Source: Peronospora farinosa
Lineage: Eukaryota; Oomycota; Peronosporomycetes; Peronosporales; Peronosporaceae
Direction of reading: 5' to 3'
Assembly (NCBI GenBank): GCA_947646735.1
Contig: CANTFK010000239.1
Coordinates: forward strand, 310,001-374,000
Length of the DNA stretch: 64,000 nt
A model generated the notes under the pieces. It did not search any database. It worked only from the letters and a program-made list of their open reading frames with translations, and had not been told where the DNA came from. Made by a program: the position numbers and the translations under genes. Of this stretch, positions 34,100-44,840 are shown one piece after another; position 1 is the stretch's first letter, and every line of letters begins with the position of its first letter.

Positions 34100-35053
34100 A
34101 TGGAGCCGCCGACCGTAGCAGCGCAGACACAAACGCCGACGACCGAGGCCTTAGACAGCAATAGGTCTTTCTTCGAGTGTAATGTATGTCTAGACACTGT
34201 TTCTAGTCCAGTAGTGACGCTTTGTGGACACCTCTACTGGTGAGTCTACTTCTAACGCTGGGAATTTCTACTTGATTCTGCTCTTTGCTTCCTCTTCCTG
34301 TTCTGACGCTCTGTATTCTTCTTCTATTGCCTTCAGTTGGCCGTGTTTGTATGAGGTATAAGCAAATATATACTGGACATATGATGATGTAGTAATTGAT
34401 TTGATCTGCTGCATGTAGTGGATGCAAAACCACTCCGAGTGTCCTGTATGCAAGGCCGGAATTAGTGAGGATAACGTGATACCCGTTTACGCTCGAGGTG
34501 CCGAAGCTGTTGATTCACAGTGAGTTGGAAGCGATTTCTGTACTGTGTTGTATTAAAATGGAAGTATGGACTGAGTCATGTGATGCTCTAGAACACACCA
34601 GGACAGTGGCATTCCCCGCCGTCCTCAGGGACAGCGACCAGACGCTGAGCAGCTCCGACGACGACGCCCGTTTAATGTGCGTGCATTGTGATGTTCATGT
34701 GATTGTCCTACGTGTGTTTCGTACTGAGAAGATGTTCTTTTTTGCTGTTCGTGGCTGTAGTTTGGGATCTTTACTGGAAGCGGACAAACAAACGCTTTTT
34801 CAATGTCTCCGACACTTGGTTTCTTCCCGGCACTGTTCGGAGCACCCTACGTAAGTAGAATATGAGTAAGACTTGGTATGCAACAAGCTCACATTATGAT
34901 ACTGATCAGCAACCGCCGGCTCCCGTCACGCATCGTCAAGATGGTACGCCTCTAACAGCACAGGAGGCACACCAGCAGATGCAGCAGGCTTTTCTGTCCC
35001 GATATCTTTTAATTGTTGGCAGCCTCGTGGTCATCTGTCTCATTACGTTTTAA
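34100..35053 (+). CDS. RNF5/RNF185-type ER membrane RING E3 ubiquitin ligase, 6 exons
   Basis: Exons are 34100-34239, 34337-34355, 34419-34519, 34592-34676, 34761-34850 and 34910-35053; all junctions are GT-AG and in phase, giving 192 residues. The C3HC4 RING runs [12 protein letters not shown]...LCGHLYCWPCLYEW...CPVCKAG. It is followed by the RNF185-like [12 protein letters not shown] segment, [10 protein letters not shown], and a C-terminal membrane helix ([16 protein letters not shown]). Members ubiquitinate misfolded membrane proteins at the ER (ERAD). Exon 2 is only 19 nt and supplies the CWPCLYE part of the RING, including two zinc ligands. The fourth acceptor (CTCTAG) is the least certain junction. 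Confidence 0.93.
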
Positions 35054-35243
35054 TTTGATATAGCTTGCGGTACGGCCAGTAAGTGCTGCATACGCACGCC
35101 AATGGACGTATTGTTCGTACTACATGTATTTTTTTAACTCAATCGTCGCTAACCAATCTGCCGGGTCATCAACAGCTTTGTCACGTTTATCACCAGGTCA
35201 ATGGCGACCATGATCCACCCGAAGCTTGCACTGGATGTAGTTA

Positions 35244-35811
35244 TCACGTAGACTCTTGTGCTCGTGCATATCCGCCGTTTGCTGCTTCTTGTCGCTCCTT
35301 TTCTAGTACAGCACACACATATTCCAAGTTACCAGCAATGGCTTGCAGGTCGTTTTCGATAGCTACGGCCCATTCCGAAAAGTGATCCAGTCCCTGCACA
35401 AATGAACAGCAAAAGCGATGAGTACAGTCCAAGACGATACAATTGCACTGAAGACGTACGTCCAAGGTCGAACGAAAACGTCTTTGCTCAATCTTCCACT
35501 TGGCTGCGCGTTGATACAGTGAGTTTACGTTCTTTGAGTACGTCAGTGCTTCCTGTTCCACGTTCCGCTGCTCCTGGATCGTCTCATCCAGTCTCTTCAC
35601 AAGCAGACGACTTTTTGCAGTCTTCAATGCATCCAGAGACTCTACCAATTGGACCTTGGCATGCACTAAACATACAATCCATACCATACCAGCAAAAGTC
35701 AAACCATATGAATGCAAGTATTGCTTGTGCATCGATACACAAACCTGCGTCGTCATGATGTTGCGCAAGTCGAGCTTCCGCCGCCTGGACTTCTGCGGTC
35801 TTAACACTCAT
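35244..35811 (-). CDS. BLOC1S1: BLOC-1 subunit 1 (BLOS1/GCN5L1), 3 exons
   Basis: Exons on the minus strand are 35811-35745, 35665-35460 and 35393-35244; introns of 79 and 66 bp are GT-AG and in frame, giving 140 residues. The C-terminal block LDHFSEWAVAIENDLQAIAGNLEYV matches the conserved BLOS1 segment (ENWARSIE-type), preceded by a coiled coil (KTAKSRLLVKRLDETIQEQR...). BLOS1 is a subunit of BLOC-1 and BORC, which position and sort lysosome-related organelles; the human homolog also affects mitochondrial protein acetylation. It converges with the RING gene upstream and is divergent from the dioxygenase gene, whose ATG is only 50 bp away, so the two probably share a promoter. Confidence 0.9.
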
Positions 35812-35860
35812 TTGTACTGGAAATACCGGTAATGGTACCGACTAATCCTTCGTGTCTCAC

Positions 35861-37152
35861 ATGTCACAATCGATTGAATCACGTCCACAAATCGTCATGG
35901 GGATGAAGAACGCATCGAAGGTCAAGACTCCTGCTCCTTTGAATAAGGAAAAGAAGAAGAAGGAGAAGAATATAAAGAAGAAAAAGGACGATGCATCTTC
36001 TACTACGGGTATCTATGGATGGACTCTCAAACTACTAGCGGTAGTGATGGCCGTGGTTGTGACTTACTATCTGCGTGAATTGGACAATATGGACTTGAAG
36101 AGTCGTGCGGCTCACTACATTTCTCGTACTGACGTGACGAATCATCTTCGTTTCAACGTCACGTGCGTTCCACTGGAGGTGCGTTTAGGAAGGTGGTATA
36201 GCAGCTTTGAAGCTGTCTGTTATGACTAAATTGTCTGCTTTTTGTCATGGTAGCATCCCAACGACTTCGTACCGGGTTGTCACCAGGAAAACAAATCCTT
36301 TTGTGGTCGTGCAGTATTCGACAACTTTGTGACACTTCAGCAGGTGACGCAGCTACGTGAGGTGGCTGAGATTGGGATGGCGAACCGCTCTGCGCGCGGC
36401 GGCCCCACGATAATGGACATCAATACGGGTTTTGTCCGCGACAGTGAAGGTTTGGAAAACATCTATCAGCCCGAAAAGAGAATACCCGATGAGAACAAGC
36501 CTGGGATCAAGCGCTTCAGCACGAAGCAGTTTAATTTGTACCGCCGGTACGTGCAGATAGAATGAGGAATTTCTCGATTTGGGGCCAACTTCTGACGGAT
36601 TTCGTTTGTTTGACGGGGTGTTCTTGTGACCGACAGGGTCGTTGACAAAATCCGCCGGGCGGTGATGAAAGAGTTTGGTCTCAAAGAGTTGTATTTCTCT
36701 GCGCCTACATTCATCACTCGTTTCGTTGGGAATGATTCGTGGACCCCTGTTGAGATCCACGACGAGTACTGGTAGGCTCGTTATGGCAACTTGATCGTGT
36801 GTTTCTTTCTCTCATGCAAACATCATTGCTGTGTCGCAGGCACCCACACGTAGATAAGGAAAACACTAGGCACTACGACTATTCGAGCCTCCTGTATCTC
36901 TCAGACTTTGATGAGGACTTCACTGGTGGACTCTTTTCGTTTTTGGACGAAAGCACGGAAACGGTTGTTGAGCCTGCTCGTGGCCGTCTCGTGATGTTCA
37001 CGGCTGGAGCCGAAAACCTGCACGTCGTGAATAAGGTCGAGACCGGTACGCGTTATGCGTTGAGTCTTTGGTTTTCGTGCGACGAGCGCAAGGAGTTTGC
37101 CAATTTTCTGGATGGTGTGATGCACAAACACTTTAGACGCACGCAACAGTGA
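35861..37152 (+). CDS. Membrane-anchored 2OG-Fe(II) dioxygenase (2OGFOD3/prolyl 4-hydroxylase-like), 4 exons
   Basis: Exons are 35861-36178, 36254-36546, 36637-36771 and 36840-37152; all GT-AG and in phase, giving 352 residues. A lysine-rich cytosolic tail ([14 protein letters not shown]) precedes one membrane helix ([16 protein letters not shown]), as in a type II ER or Golgi enzyme. The P4Hc domain has the iron ligands His and Asp in HPHVDKE (first His not the ligand; H-x-D is HVD), the distal His in ENLHVVNKV and the 2-oxoglutarate Arg in [10 protein letters not shown]. The block [20 protein letters not shown] resembles 2OGFOD3. It hydroxylates an unknown substrate, probably prolyl residues of secretory proteins. 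The start is the ATG at 35861. Confidence 0.9.
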
Positions 37153-37539
37153 ATTTGGTATGCACTTTGATGTTAATTAAAGATTAGCCGGCAGAACTAT
37201 TGCCTCAAATGACAATGCGCTTCACTATCGTTATCACTTCTGGCTTTACTTTCGTCGCTGCAAAATGGCACGAGTGGTATGGCAAGGAAGTGGAGGCGCC
37301 GTGTAGATGGTAGTCGCGCTTCTCGGCCTCTGCCTGAGCCATCTGCAGCATGCTCGTGGAACTTGTACATTAGGAGCCGCCGTCACTCGTATGATAGGAT
37401 GGTAAGGCAAATTCTGCAGACGACTTTGTGCGCTCAAATACAAAACACTGAGCGCACCAGTAGCTCTGGCGGGAACCACTGTTTCCAAGACGACAGTAAC
37501 TACTCGATGAATATCGAGACGCTGGCAAAGCTAAAGTAG
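37153..37539. other. Intergenic; nothing recognised
   Basis: About 390 bp between the dioxygenase stop and the relic next to HSP104 copy B. Only short frames without recognisable features. Confidence 0.5.
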
Positions 37540-37874
37540 ACATTGGTGGCCACTTCACGAGAGTTTATAGAAATCGACAGCGTAAATAAACACGCCGAAT
37601 GTTTGTCGTGCCACGAAATTTGCTGTCTTCCATCTGCGCTGATCGGAGCAGTAAGAGTGGCTCTTACTGCTGTGACTGAAGACGTCTTATCGTCTTTGTC
37701 TCCAGCTCCGTGGTGCTGCACGTACAATAGCGCTGCAGTGTTCTTAGACGAGATGTCGTATATCCCCTATTTCCGCTACAAAATGTTTTCGGAATCTGCA
37801 AATGTAGCGGTCGTAGCCTACTGGCGGATACGCTGGGTTTCATTGAACATCTCCAACGAGTTCCGCAGTGCCAT
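37540..37874 (-). pseudogene. Decayed divergent neighbour of HSP104 copy B
   Basis: Leftward from ATG 37874 it reads MALRNSLEMFNETQRIRQ and stops (37818-37820). Beyond the stop the DNA still aligns with the relic beside copy A: the GGATATACGAC segment, a GCGCT-ACG-GCAG segment, and CACGACAAACA further on. The frame is lost through stops and shifts. It is the inverted paralogue of 28704-29008 and is clearly more diverged than the HSP104 coding sequences. Confidence 0.6.
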
Positions 37875-38137
37875 GGAAAAAACAATTGTCGAGCGAGGTA
37901 CTATGACAAACACATTGAACGTAGACGTTGAATGGTAATGCAAGATATTCATAGCAACAAAAATGACGTTAAGGTACAACATGCTAGAATTTGCTAGACG
38001 CTTTTTTATATGTATTTCACTATGGTCCATGTTGAAGTGGTTTGTTCGAATCAATGGACCTGTCCCTATCACATTTCTTACCGTTATGACTCCAATTAGC
38101 TTGTATTCAGTATGTGACTTATGCTAAGTACGTTTGT

Positions 38138-38152
38138 TTTCTGGAATCTTCT
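38138..38152 (+). promoter_or_regulatory. Heat-shock element of HSP104 copy B
   Basis: The sequence tTTCtgGAAtcTTCt is the reverse complement of the element in copy A. It has three perfect units and lies 135 bp upstream of the start codon; the extra distance is due to one more 21-bp repeat unit. Confidence 0.85.
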
Positions 38153-38207
38153 CGTAAATCGCAGCCATGATCCACTTTTACTCTCACTCATTATTTAATT
38201 TGCTTCC

Positions 38208-38279
38208 AAAGACACAAGTGGGTACACAAAAGACACAAGTGGGTACACAAAAGACACAAGTGGGTACACAAAAGACACA
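38208..38279 (+). repeat. 21-bp tandem repeat in HSP104 copy B promoter
   Basis: Three full units of ACACAAGTGGGTACACAAAAG plus a partial one, ending just before the start codon. All three carry GGGTAC where both units of copy A carry the equivalent of GGATAC. Confidence 0.93.
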
Positions 38280-38286
38280 TTGAAAT

Positions 38287-40974
38287 ATGAATCCGGCAGA
38301 ATTTACAGACAAGACGAATGAATATCTACGCAATGCACACGATCTGGCAGAAGAAATGGGTCACTCACAGCTTACACCATTACATGTGGCCTATGCACTG
38401 TTTAACGACAAGAACGGCTTGGCCAAGCGTGTTGCTGACCTCGTGCACGGCAATGCGGCCGGTTTCCAGCAGGACGCGATGCTGCAACTCAAGAAGCTGC
38501 CAAAGCAGACACCGGCACCTGACTCTATCGGCGCTGACTTTGCACTCATGAAAATGATCAAGTACGCGCACAAGATGCGGAAGGACATGAAGGACTCGCA
38601 TTTGGCAGCAGATCATCTTGTTGTCGCTCTGTATCAGAGCTCACAGGTTGCGAGTCTGCTCAAGAGCAATCAAATGGACGAGAATCAGGTAAAGGACGCA
38701 GTGCAGAAGATGCGTGGCGGTCGTCCCGTCACGAACGCGTCAGCGGAAGAGAACTACGATGCACTCAATAAATACGGTCAGGACTTGGTCAAGTTGGCCG
38801 AATCGGGGAAGATCGACCCGGTCATTGGCCGAGACGAGGAGATCCGACGAGTGATTCGTATCCTGTCGAGACGAACCAAGAACAATCCCGTGCTGATTGG
38901 TGAGCCAGGTGTGGGAAAGACTGCTGTTGTGGAAGGTCTGGCGCGGCGGATCGTCGTGGGCGACGTGCCCGAGTCACTGAACTGCAAGCTCATTAGTCTC
39001 GATATGGGTGCTTTGATTGCGGGTGCCAAATACCGTGGTGAGTTTGAAGAGCGTCTGAAGGCGGTGCTGAAGGAGGTGAAAGACAGCGACGGCAAGATCA
39101 TCCTGTTCATCGATGAAATGCACCTGATTCTCGGCGCTGGACAAACATCAGGTGCAATGGACGCTGCTAATTTATTGAAGCCCATGCTGGCGCGCGGAGA
39201 GTTGCGGTGCATTGGTGCGACGACGTTGGACGAGTATCGTGAGCATGTCGAGAAGGACAAGGCATTCGAGCGTCGGTTCCAACAGGTGTTGGTGAATGAA
39301 CCGTCCGTCCCAGATACAGTGAGCATTCTACGAGGTTTAAAAGAGCGATACGAGGCGCATCACGGAGTGCAAATCATGGATGCGGCTCTAGTCACTGCTG
39401 CAAAGCTTGCAGACCGTTACATCAAGGGAAGGTTCATGCCCGACAAGGCCATTGATATTATCGATGAAGCGTGTGCAAACGTTCGCGTTCAACTGGACAG
39501 CCAACCTGAAGTCATTGATGAATTAGAGCGCCGACAGCTGCAGTTGCAAGTGGAGGCTACAGCTCTTGCAAAGGAAAAGGATGAACTGAGCAAGCAGCGT
39601 CTGACAAAAGTGCAGGAGGAACTGAACAAGATTCAAGATGAACTGAGTCCATTGATCCTACGCCATGAGGCGGAGAAAGCTCGTGTCAACGAAATCCGCC
39701 AGCTTCGGGACAAGCTGCAGCACTTGCAATTGAAGGCTGAGCAGGCGGAACGCACCCAGGACCTGCAGACCGCTTCTGATCTGCAATACTATGCCATTCC
39801 GGACGTTCGACGCCGCATCGCCGCAGCAGAGGAAGCGAAGAAGCGCGAGGATGAAGATGAGTTGCAGCACAAGATGGTCGAGGAAGTTGTTCGAGAAAAC
39901 CAGATCTGCGAGGTGGTAGCTCGTTGGACGGGTATCCCGGTGTCCCGCCTGACGTCAAGTATGGGCGACCGTCTCATGCATCTGGAAGAGCGCATCCACC
40001 AGCGCGTCGTGGGTCAGGAGGAAGCAGTGAAGGCTGTCTGCGACGCAGTACTGCGTTCACGTGCCGGACTTGCTCGCGCCGGACAACCGACCGGCAGTTT
40101 CCTATTCCTCGGCCCCACTGGTGTCGGTAAGACAGAATTAGCCAAGGCGCTCGCGAATGAACTTTTTGACGACGACAAGCACATGGTGCGTATTGACATG
40201 AGCGAGTACATGGAAGAGCACACCGTCTCGCGACTCATTGGCTCTCCACCTGGATACGTTGGCTTTAGTGAAGGGGGTCAGCTAACCGAGGCGGTGCGTC
40301 GCAACCCGTACAACGTGGTCCTGGTGGACGAGATCGAGAAGGCTCACCCGAAGGTGCTGAACATTCTGCTACAAGTGTTGGATGATGGCCGATTGACGGA
40401 CTCGCATGGACGAACGGTCGATTTCGCGAATACAGTGATTATCATGACGTCGAACATTGGCGCAGAGCATTTGCTGTTTGAGAACGACCTGTCGCCACGT
40501 GCAAGCAAAAAGATGAAGACAGAGAGTGACGTTATGGATGCTGAGAGCAGTAGGAAGCGGGAGTTCGCAAAGCAGCGCGAGCTGGTGCTCCAGCAGTTGC
40601 GTCGTACCATCCGACCGGAGCTGCTGAACCGTCTGGACGACATTGTTGTGTTCGAACCGCTGGGCCGCACGGAGTTGCGTCAGATCGTGTTGTTGCAGTT
40701 CGACTCGGTCGTTGCTCGGTTGAAGGAGGCGCAGATTTCGGTGAACGTGACGACGGCAGCACTGGACGTGATTCTGGATGAAGCGTACGAGCCGCAGTAT
40801 GGCGCACGTCCCATCAAACGATACATCGAAAAGCACGTCGTAACGGACCTGAGCAAACTCATTATCTCTGGTCAACTTCATGCCAAGACCCAAGTGAAGA
40901 TCACTGAAGTTAATGGCAAATTGACGTTCGCTATCTCGCAGCTCACGGACACTGATATCGAGATGGCTACGTAA
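38287..40974 (+). CDS. HSP104: HSP104/ClpB disaggregase, copy B
   Basis: 895 residues, intron-less, with the same domains as copy A: N-domain, NBD1 with [10 protein letters not shown], middle domain, and NBD2 with [10 protein letters not shown]. Both Walker motifs, the pore loop and the arginine-finger regions are intact, so both copies should be active. Differences from copy A are F85, V214, A245, one A/D change (ELFDDDKH), one E/K change near the end and T895. The near-absence of silent differences next to much more diverged flanks suggests recent homogenisation between the two copies. Confidence 0.98.
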   Translation: MNPAEFTDKTNEYLRNAHDLAEEMGHSQLTPLHVAYALFNDKNGLAKRVADLVHGNAAGFQQDAMLQLKKLPKQTPAPDSIGADFALMKMIKYAHKMRKDMKDSHLAADHLVVALYQSSQVASLLKSNQMDENQVKDAVQKMRGGRPVTNASAEENYDALNKYGQDLVKLAESGKIDPVIGRDEEIRRVIRILSRRTKNNPVLIGEPGVGKTAVVEGLARRIVVGDVPESLNCKLISLDMGALIAGAKYRGEFEERLKAVLKEVKDSDGKIILFIDEMHLILGAGQTSGAMDAANLLKPMLARGELRCIGATTLDEYREHVEKDKAFERRFQQVLVNEPSVPDTVSILRGLKERYEAHHGVQIMDAALVTAAKLADRYIKGRFMPDKAIDIIDEACANVRVQLDSQPEVIDELERRQLQLQVEATALAKEKDELSKQRLTKVQEELNKIQDELSPLILRHEAEKARVNEIRQLRDKLQHLQLKAEQAERTQDLQTASDLQYYAIPDVRRRIAAAEEAKKREDEDELQHKMVEEVVRENQICEVVARWTGIPVSRLTSSMGDRLMHLEERIHQRVVGQEEAVKAVCDAVLRSRAGLARAGQPTGSFLFLGPTGVGKTELAKALANELFDDDKHMVRIDMSEYMEEHTVSRLIGSPPGYVGFSEGGQLTEAVRRNPYNVVLVDEIEKAHPKVLNILLQVLDDGRLTDSHGRTVDFANTVIIMTSNIGAEHLLFENDLSPRASKKMKTESDVMDAESSRKREFAKQRELVLQQLRRTIRPELLNRLDDIVVFEPLGRTELRQIVLLQFDSVVARLKEAQISVNVTTAALDVILDEAYEPQYGARPIKRYIEKHVVTDLSKLIISGQLHAKTQVKITEVNGKLTFAISQLTDTDIEMAT

Positions 40975-41105
40975 TATTGATGAAGAGAGGTTGCTTATGT
41001 GTACGAGTATTGTTATATGGCTACATTATGTGTTCTACCCTCTTAATAATAATAATTTTCAATTTTCTCACTACCTTTTCCTCCTCAATAATAATAATAA
41101 TACCC

Positions 41106-42256
41106 ATGCAGTCCCGCAAGATAATATGCGAGAAACTCTCGACTGACTTCCGTAAATGCACGGCCATCATCTCGTTCCAAGTACCGAAACTAAAACAGGA
41201 TGACGTGTTGATACAGACCAGATACTGTGGTATCAATGCATCCGATATTAATTATACAAACGGCGCCTACTTACCAGGCGTTCAACCACCTTTTGACTGT
41301 GGTTTTGAGGCCTGTAGGATGAATTATAAGCTTACGAGAAATGTCCTGTTTATGAACACTAATTGATGTTTTTGTATGCAGTAGGAATTGTCCTGGATAT
41401 TGGACCAGGTGTGACCAAGTTTAAAAAGGGTGACGCTGTGGCTTCCACCTGTACGTGACACTGGGCTACTGATTACAATTGATCACTGACCCGTTGATCG
41501 TAAACAGCATACGGTGCATTTGCCGAGCATCTGGTAGCCAAGGAACGTTTTCTGGTCAAGATTCCTGCTGCAGTTCCAGAGGTGTTGCCAATTATCGTAT
41601 GCGGTCTCACAGCGTCAATGGCACTCGAGTACGTGGGTCAAATGACTCATGGTGAAACTGTCCTGATCACGGCAGCAGCTGGTGCCACGGGTCAATTTGC
41701 TGTGCAGCTGGCCAAACTCGCAGGTAATCACGTGATTGGCACGTGCAGCTCATCCGATAAGGTCGAGTACCTTCGCTCTATCGGGTGCGACCGTCCCATT
41801 AATTACCGTGAAGAGAAGGTGGATAATGTACTCAAGAAAGAGTATCCAAGCGGCATCAATCTCGTCTTTGAGAGTGTTGGTGGAGAAATGTTTGAGACGT
41901 GTGTCAACAACATCGCACGCAAAGGCCGCATTATCGTCATTGGAGCCATTGCTGGTTACCAGGACTCGAGCACGTGGAAGCACAAGGCCAACAAGGCCAC
42001 GACGCCGCTGCCGTCCAAGTTACTGGCCAAGTCCGCTTCTGTCCGTGGTTTTTTCTTCAATGATTACTTTCGCGAGACGCAGGCCCATACGAAGAAACTC
42101 ACGACGCTCGTGCAGCGTGGCGTACTGAACGCTGGCGTGGATCCGACGAAATTTTACGGACTGGAGGATATTCCCAACGCCATCGACTACATGTACGAGC
42201 GTAAGAACATTGGCAAGATCGTCGTGAATTTGAACAAGGGCTCGTCCAAGCTCTAA
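41106..42256 (+). CDS. MDR-type NADPH quinone/enone oxidoreductase (ZADH2/PTGR3-like), 3 exons
   Basis: Exons are 41106-41313, 41382-41450 and 41508-42256; introns of 68 and 57 bp, GT-AG, in phase, giving 341 residues. The N-terminal GroES-like domain contains RYCGINASDIN and FEALGIVLDIGPGV without the zinc-binding Cys/His set of alcohol dehydrogenases. The Rossmann domain has ITAAAGATGQFAVQLAKLAG (a variant glycine-rich loop), followed by CSSSDKVEYLRSIGCDRPINY. It probably reduces quinones or alpha,beta-unsaturated ketones with NADPH; the segment DCGFEALGIV is like ZADH2/PTGR3. Physiological substrate unknown. A short AAT-repeat tract lies upstream (41046-41100). Confidence 0.9.
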
Positions 42257-42654
42257 GTTTCTATTATAAGCTGGTTTGGAGTGCAGTCATCTTGCAGATA
42301 CATTTCCAGTCATGTTATGTCGTAGCACACGCGTTATCATGTCGGTTTGGTTCGTCAAAAGCACAATTGTTTGAGCACTCATTCGTTGAGTTCATATTGG
42401 CGCCGATAGGATCAAAGCTCCAATTTCGTGGTCACGTATAAGGAAGAGTGTATGCTTGTGTAACACCCTCAGCCATAGAGATGCCATCTTTCGTCATAGT
42501 TTGTCAATTATTATAACCAGCATAGCTGTACTACAATGTAGTACCGTTATTGTACTACCTTTATACAATTACAAAGCTTAGAGCCGCATTGATAACCTCT
42601 AACATTCGATATTCTGTATGCAAGAGATGGATACATAATGTCATTTTCTGGAAA
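42257..42654. other. Intergenic; nothing recognised
   Basis: About 400 bp between the oxidoreductase stop and the farnesyltransferase start. An in-frame extension of the next gene's first exon runs back to 42550 but looks like untranslated leader. Confidence 0.5.
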
Positions 42655-44194
42655 ATGGAGCGCTATCGCTTTAAAAACGACGGATTGGCCACACACACGT
42701 CAATGGACCAGGAAGAGTGTGAAAGTAGTTGTAGCCTTTTCTTCTTTCCACTACTGGAGCTACCAATAGATCAGCAATTACAATTGCAGCAGCTGAGTTT
42801 TATCAACACGGACCTCGAGGTAGAGAGTTGAGTGTGTGAATAAACGTTTTAACCTCGTTTTAACTTTGTTTTAACGATTGTTTTGGATGTTATATAAAGC
42901 CGCTTTTAATGCGTGAAAAACATGTTGAATACTTAAAACGTGGTCTTACGCGTCTTTCATCGGGTTTTGTCGCTTTGGATGCCAGGTATAAAGTTGCTGA
43001 AACAATCAGCATTTTAACGTTTTTAATCAACCTCATAAAACCAATTTGACATGATATCTATAGTCGACCCTGGATTATCTATTGGATTTTGCACGCTCTG
43101 GATCTACTGGACGCTCTACCAGAAGAAGAAACGGCACGTGTCATTGGTAAAACCTTTTTTCATCTTTTTAAATCGTAAAAACGATTCAGTCATGTTTTAA
43201 CATGTTTTAACATGGTTTTACTTATGTTTGTAGACACGTTAAAACCTTTCTGGAACAATGACCATGAAGGAGGTTTTGGAGGCGGACCCAAGCAATTGGG
43301 ACATACAGCCACCAATTACGCGTCATGTCTGACATTTGCATTACTCGGGACACCAGAAGCATGGGAAGCAGTGGACCGACCGGGATTGTACCGGTTTTTT
43401 CTAGCAAGAAAACACGCAACCTCTGGAGCTTTTACTGCTCATGATGGAGGGTGCGTCATACCTTTTTTCTTTGTGGTGACAATGTTCTAGGATTCATTGT
43501 GCTTTTTTTCTTTTTTTGTAGTGAGGCAGACGTCCGTGTGACGTACTGTGTCATCTCTATCGCTAGTCTGTACGGTATTTTGACTGATGAACTGAAGGAT
43601 GGCGTGGTGGAGTATGTGCTGTCTTGTCAGACATACGAGGGTGGTTTTGGTGGTGAACCAGGGAACGAAGCTCACGGCGGATACGCATTCTGTTCCGTGG
43701 CAACACTCTACATTCTTGAAGCTATTGATCAGATTCGCGACTTACCTGGGCTGCTACACTGGCTTGCAAATCGGCAGATGCCCTTTGAAGGTGGTTACCA
43801 AGGACGAACCAACAAACTTGTGGACGGCTGCTACAGCTTCTGGCAAGGTGCTGTGCCGGCACTACTGGCGCAGGTTGTGCGACAACGGTACGGCAACGAA
43901 GTGCCTTATCAATGCCACCAAGAAAAACTGCAAAGGTACATTTTGCTTTGCGGACAGGAGATTACAGGTGGCTTGCGCGACAAGCCTGGCAAGCCGCGGG
44001 ATCATTACCACTCGTGCTATTGTCTGAGCGGTCTATCAGTTGCTCAGCACGGAGATGGCAGAGGTGAACCTGTCGTGTATGGAGATATGTCCAACCTGAT
44101 GAAGCGCACGCACCCCGCGTATAACATCAACTACGACAAGGCTATGAAAACGATCGAATACTTCAAAGCAAAGGGCCCCTTTCAGCCTGAGTAG
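42655..44194 (+). CDS. FNTB: Protein farnesyltransferase beta subunit, 5 exons
   Basis: Exons are 42655-42819, 42900-42985, 43064-43146, 43234-43450 and 43522-44194; all GT-AG and in phase, giving 407 residues. Recognisable blocks are REKHVEYLKRGL, SRPWIIYWILHALDLLD, the alpha-alpha barrel repeats with GGFGGGPKQ and YEGGFGGEPGNEAHGGYAF, FEGGYQGRTNKLVDGCYSFWQ (zinc Asp and Cys), and DHYHSCYCLSGLS (zinc His). With the alpha subunit it attaches farnesyl to CaaX proteins such as Ras. All zinc ligands are present. The first exon is assigned because its donor (GAG|GTAGAG) joins in phase to the conserved REKH exon; it is the least certain part. Confidence 0.93.
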
Positions 44195-44840
44195 AGCAGG
44201 AATGTGCACACCATTACAAATCAAGTATTCCTCGTTCGCCAGTAAGGTGAGGTGTTCATTATATGGATTCACTGTGATTGATGTTGTTCAGGTGAGGATC
44301 ATCACTATTGCCATCTGCATGGTAAGACGGATGGAAAGCAGTCAGCTTGGTAGGAGCTTGACAGTTCGACAAGTGTCATGGGCGTGTCATATGCGTTCAC
44401 GCCACTCGACTATGTTTTCTCTTTCGCTCAGTCTCTTTACCGAAGAAATTGTGAAACGGCGACGAAGCTGCTTTTGCCATCAAGACGGCTTTAGAATAAT
44501 GACTCTGGCTGCATGGGCTGCTGCTCTGTTTTCATTCCACCGTCGTTTCTGGCGTCGTTGAAAGGTGCCAAGTTGTAACTGGAATTTGCGGATCCATTTT
44601 CGGTTTGGAGCGTATGATTTGCGAGCTGGAATTGGGGTCCAAATGCTGAATGAATTACTGCTTTTCACAGCTTTGGCTTGGCTGTAAAAATTGTAGATGC
44701 AACTGACACAACCCGACTAGAGCTAGAAGTACATGTGGTAAGGATTCATTCGAATTGCGACAGGCAGAACGAGATCAAGACTCGATTGCTGTGTCCGACG
44801 AAGTTATTGCTGGCTGTGGGTGTGTAAATACATGTGGGTC
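44195..44840. other. Intergenic between convergent genes; nothing recognised
   Basis: About 650 bp between the FNTB and PPR gene stops. Open frames here are short and without a recognised family. Confidence 0.5.

Larger units (their letters stand above)
37600..40974 (+). repeat. Inverted duplication, arm B (HSP104 region)
   Basis: Partner of 25636-28925, about 10 kb away and in opposite orientation, with the 5' ends facing each other. Similarity ends near the HSP104 stop codon on one side and fades through the neighbour relic on the other. Confidence 0.92.

Noticed and set aside
34203..34453. Minus-strand frames in the RING gene
   Set aside because: They lie in introns and small exons of the plus-strand RNF185-like gene, whose junctions all agree in phase.
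37543..37938. 131-codon plus-strand frame near HSP104 copy B
   Set aside because: It overlaps the decayed neighbour on the other strand and has no recognised domain or conservation in arm A.
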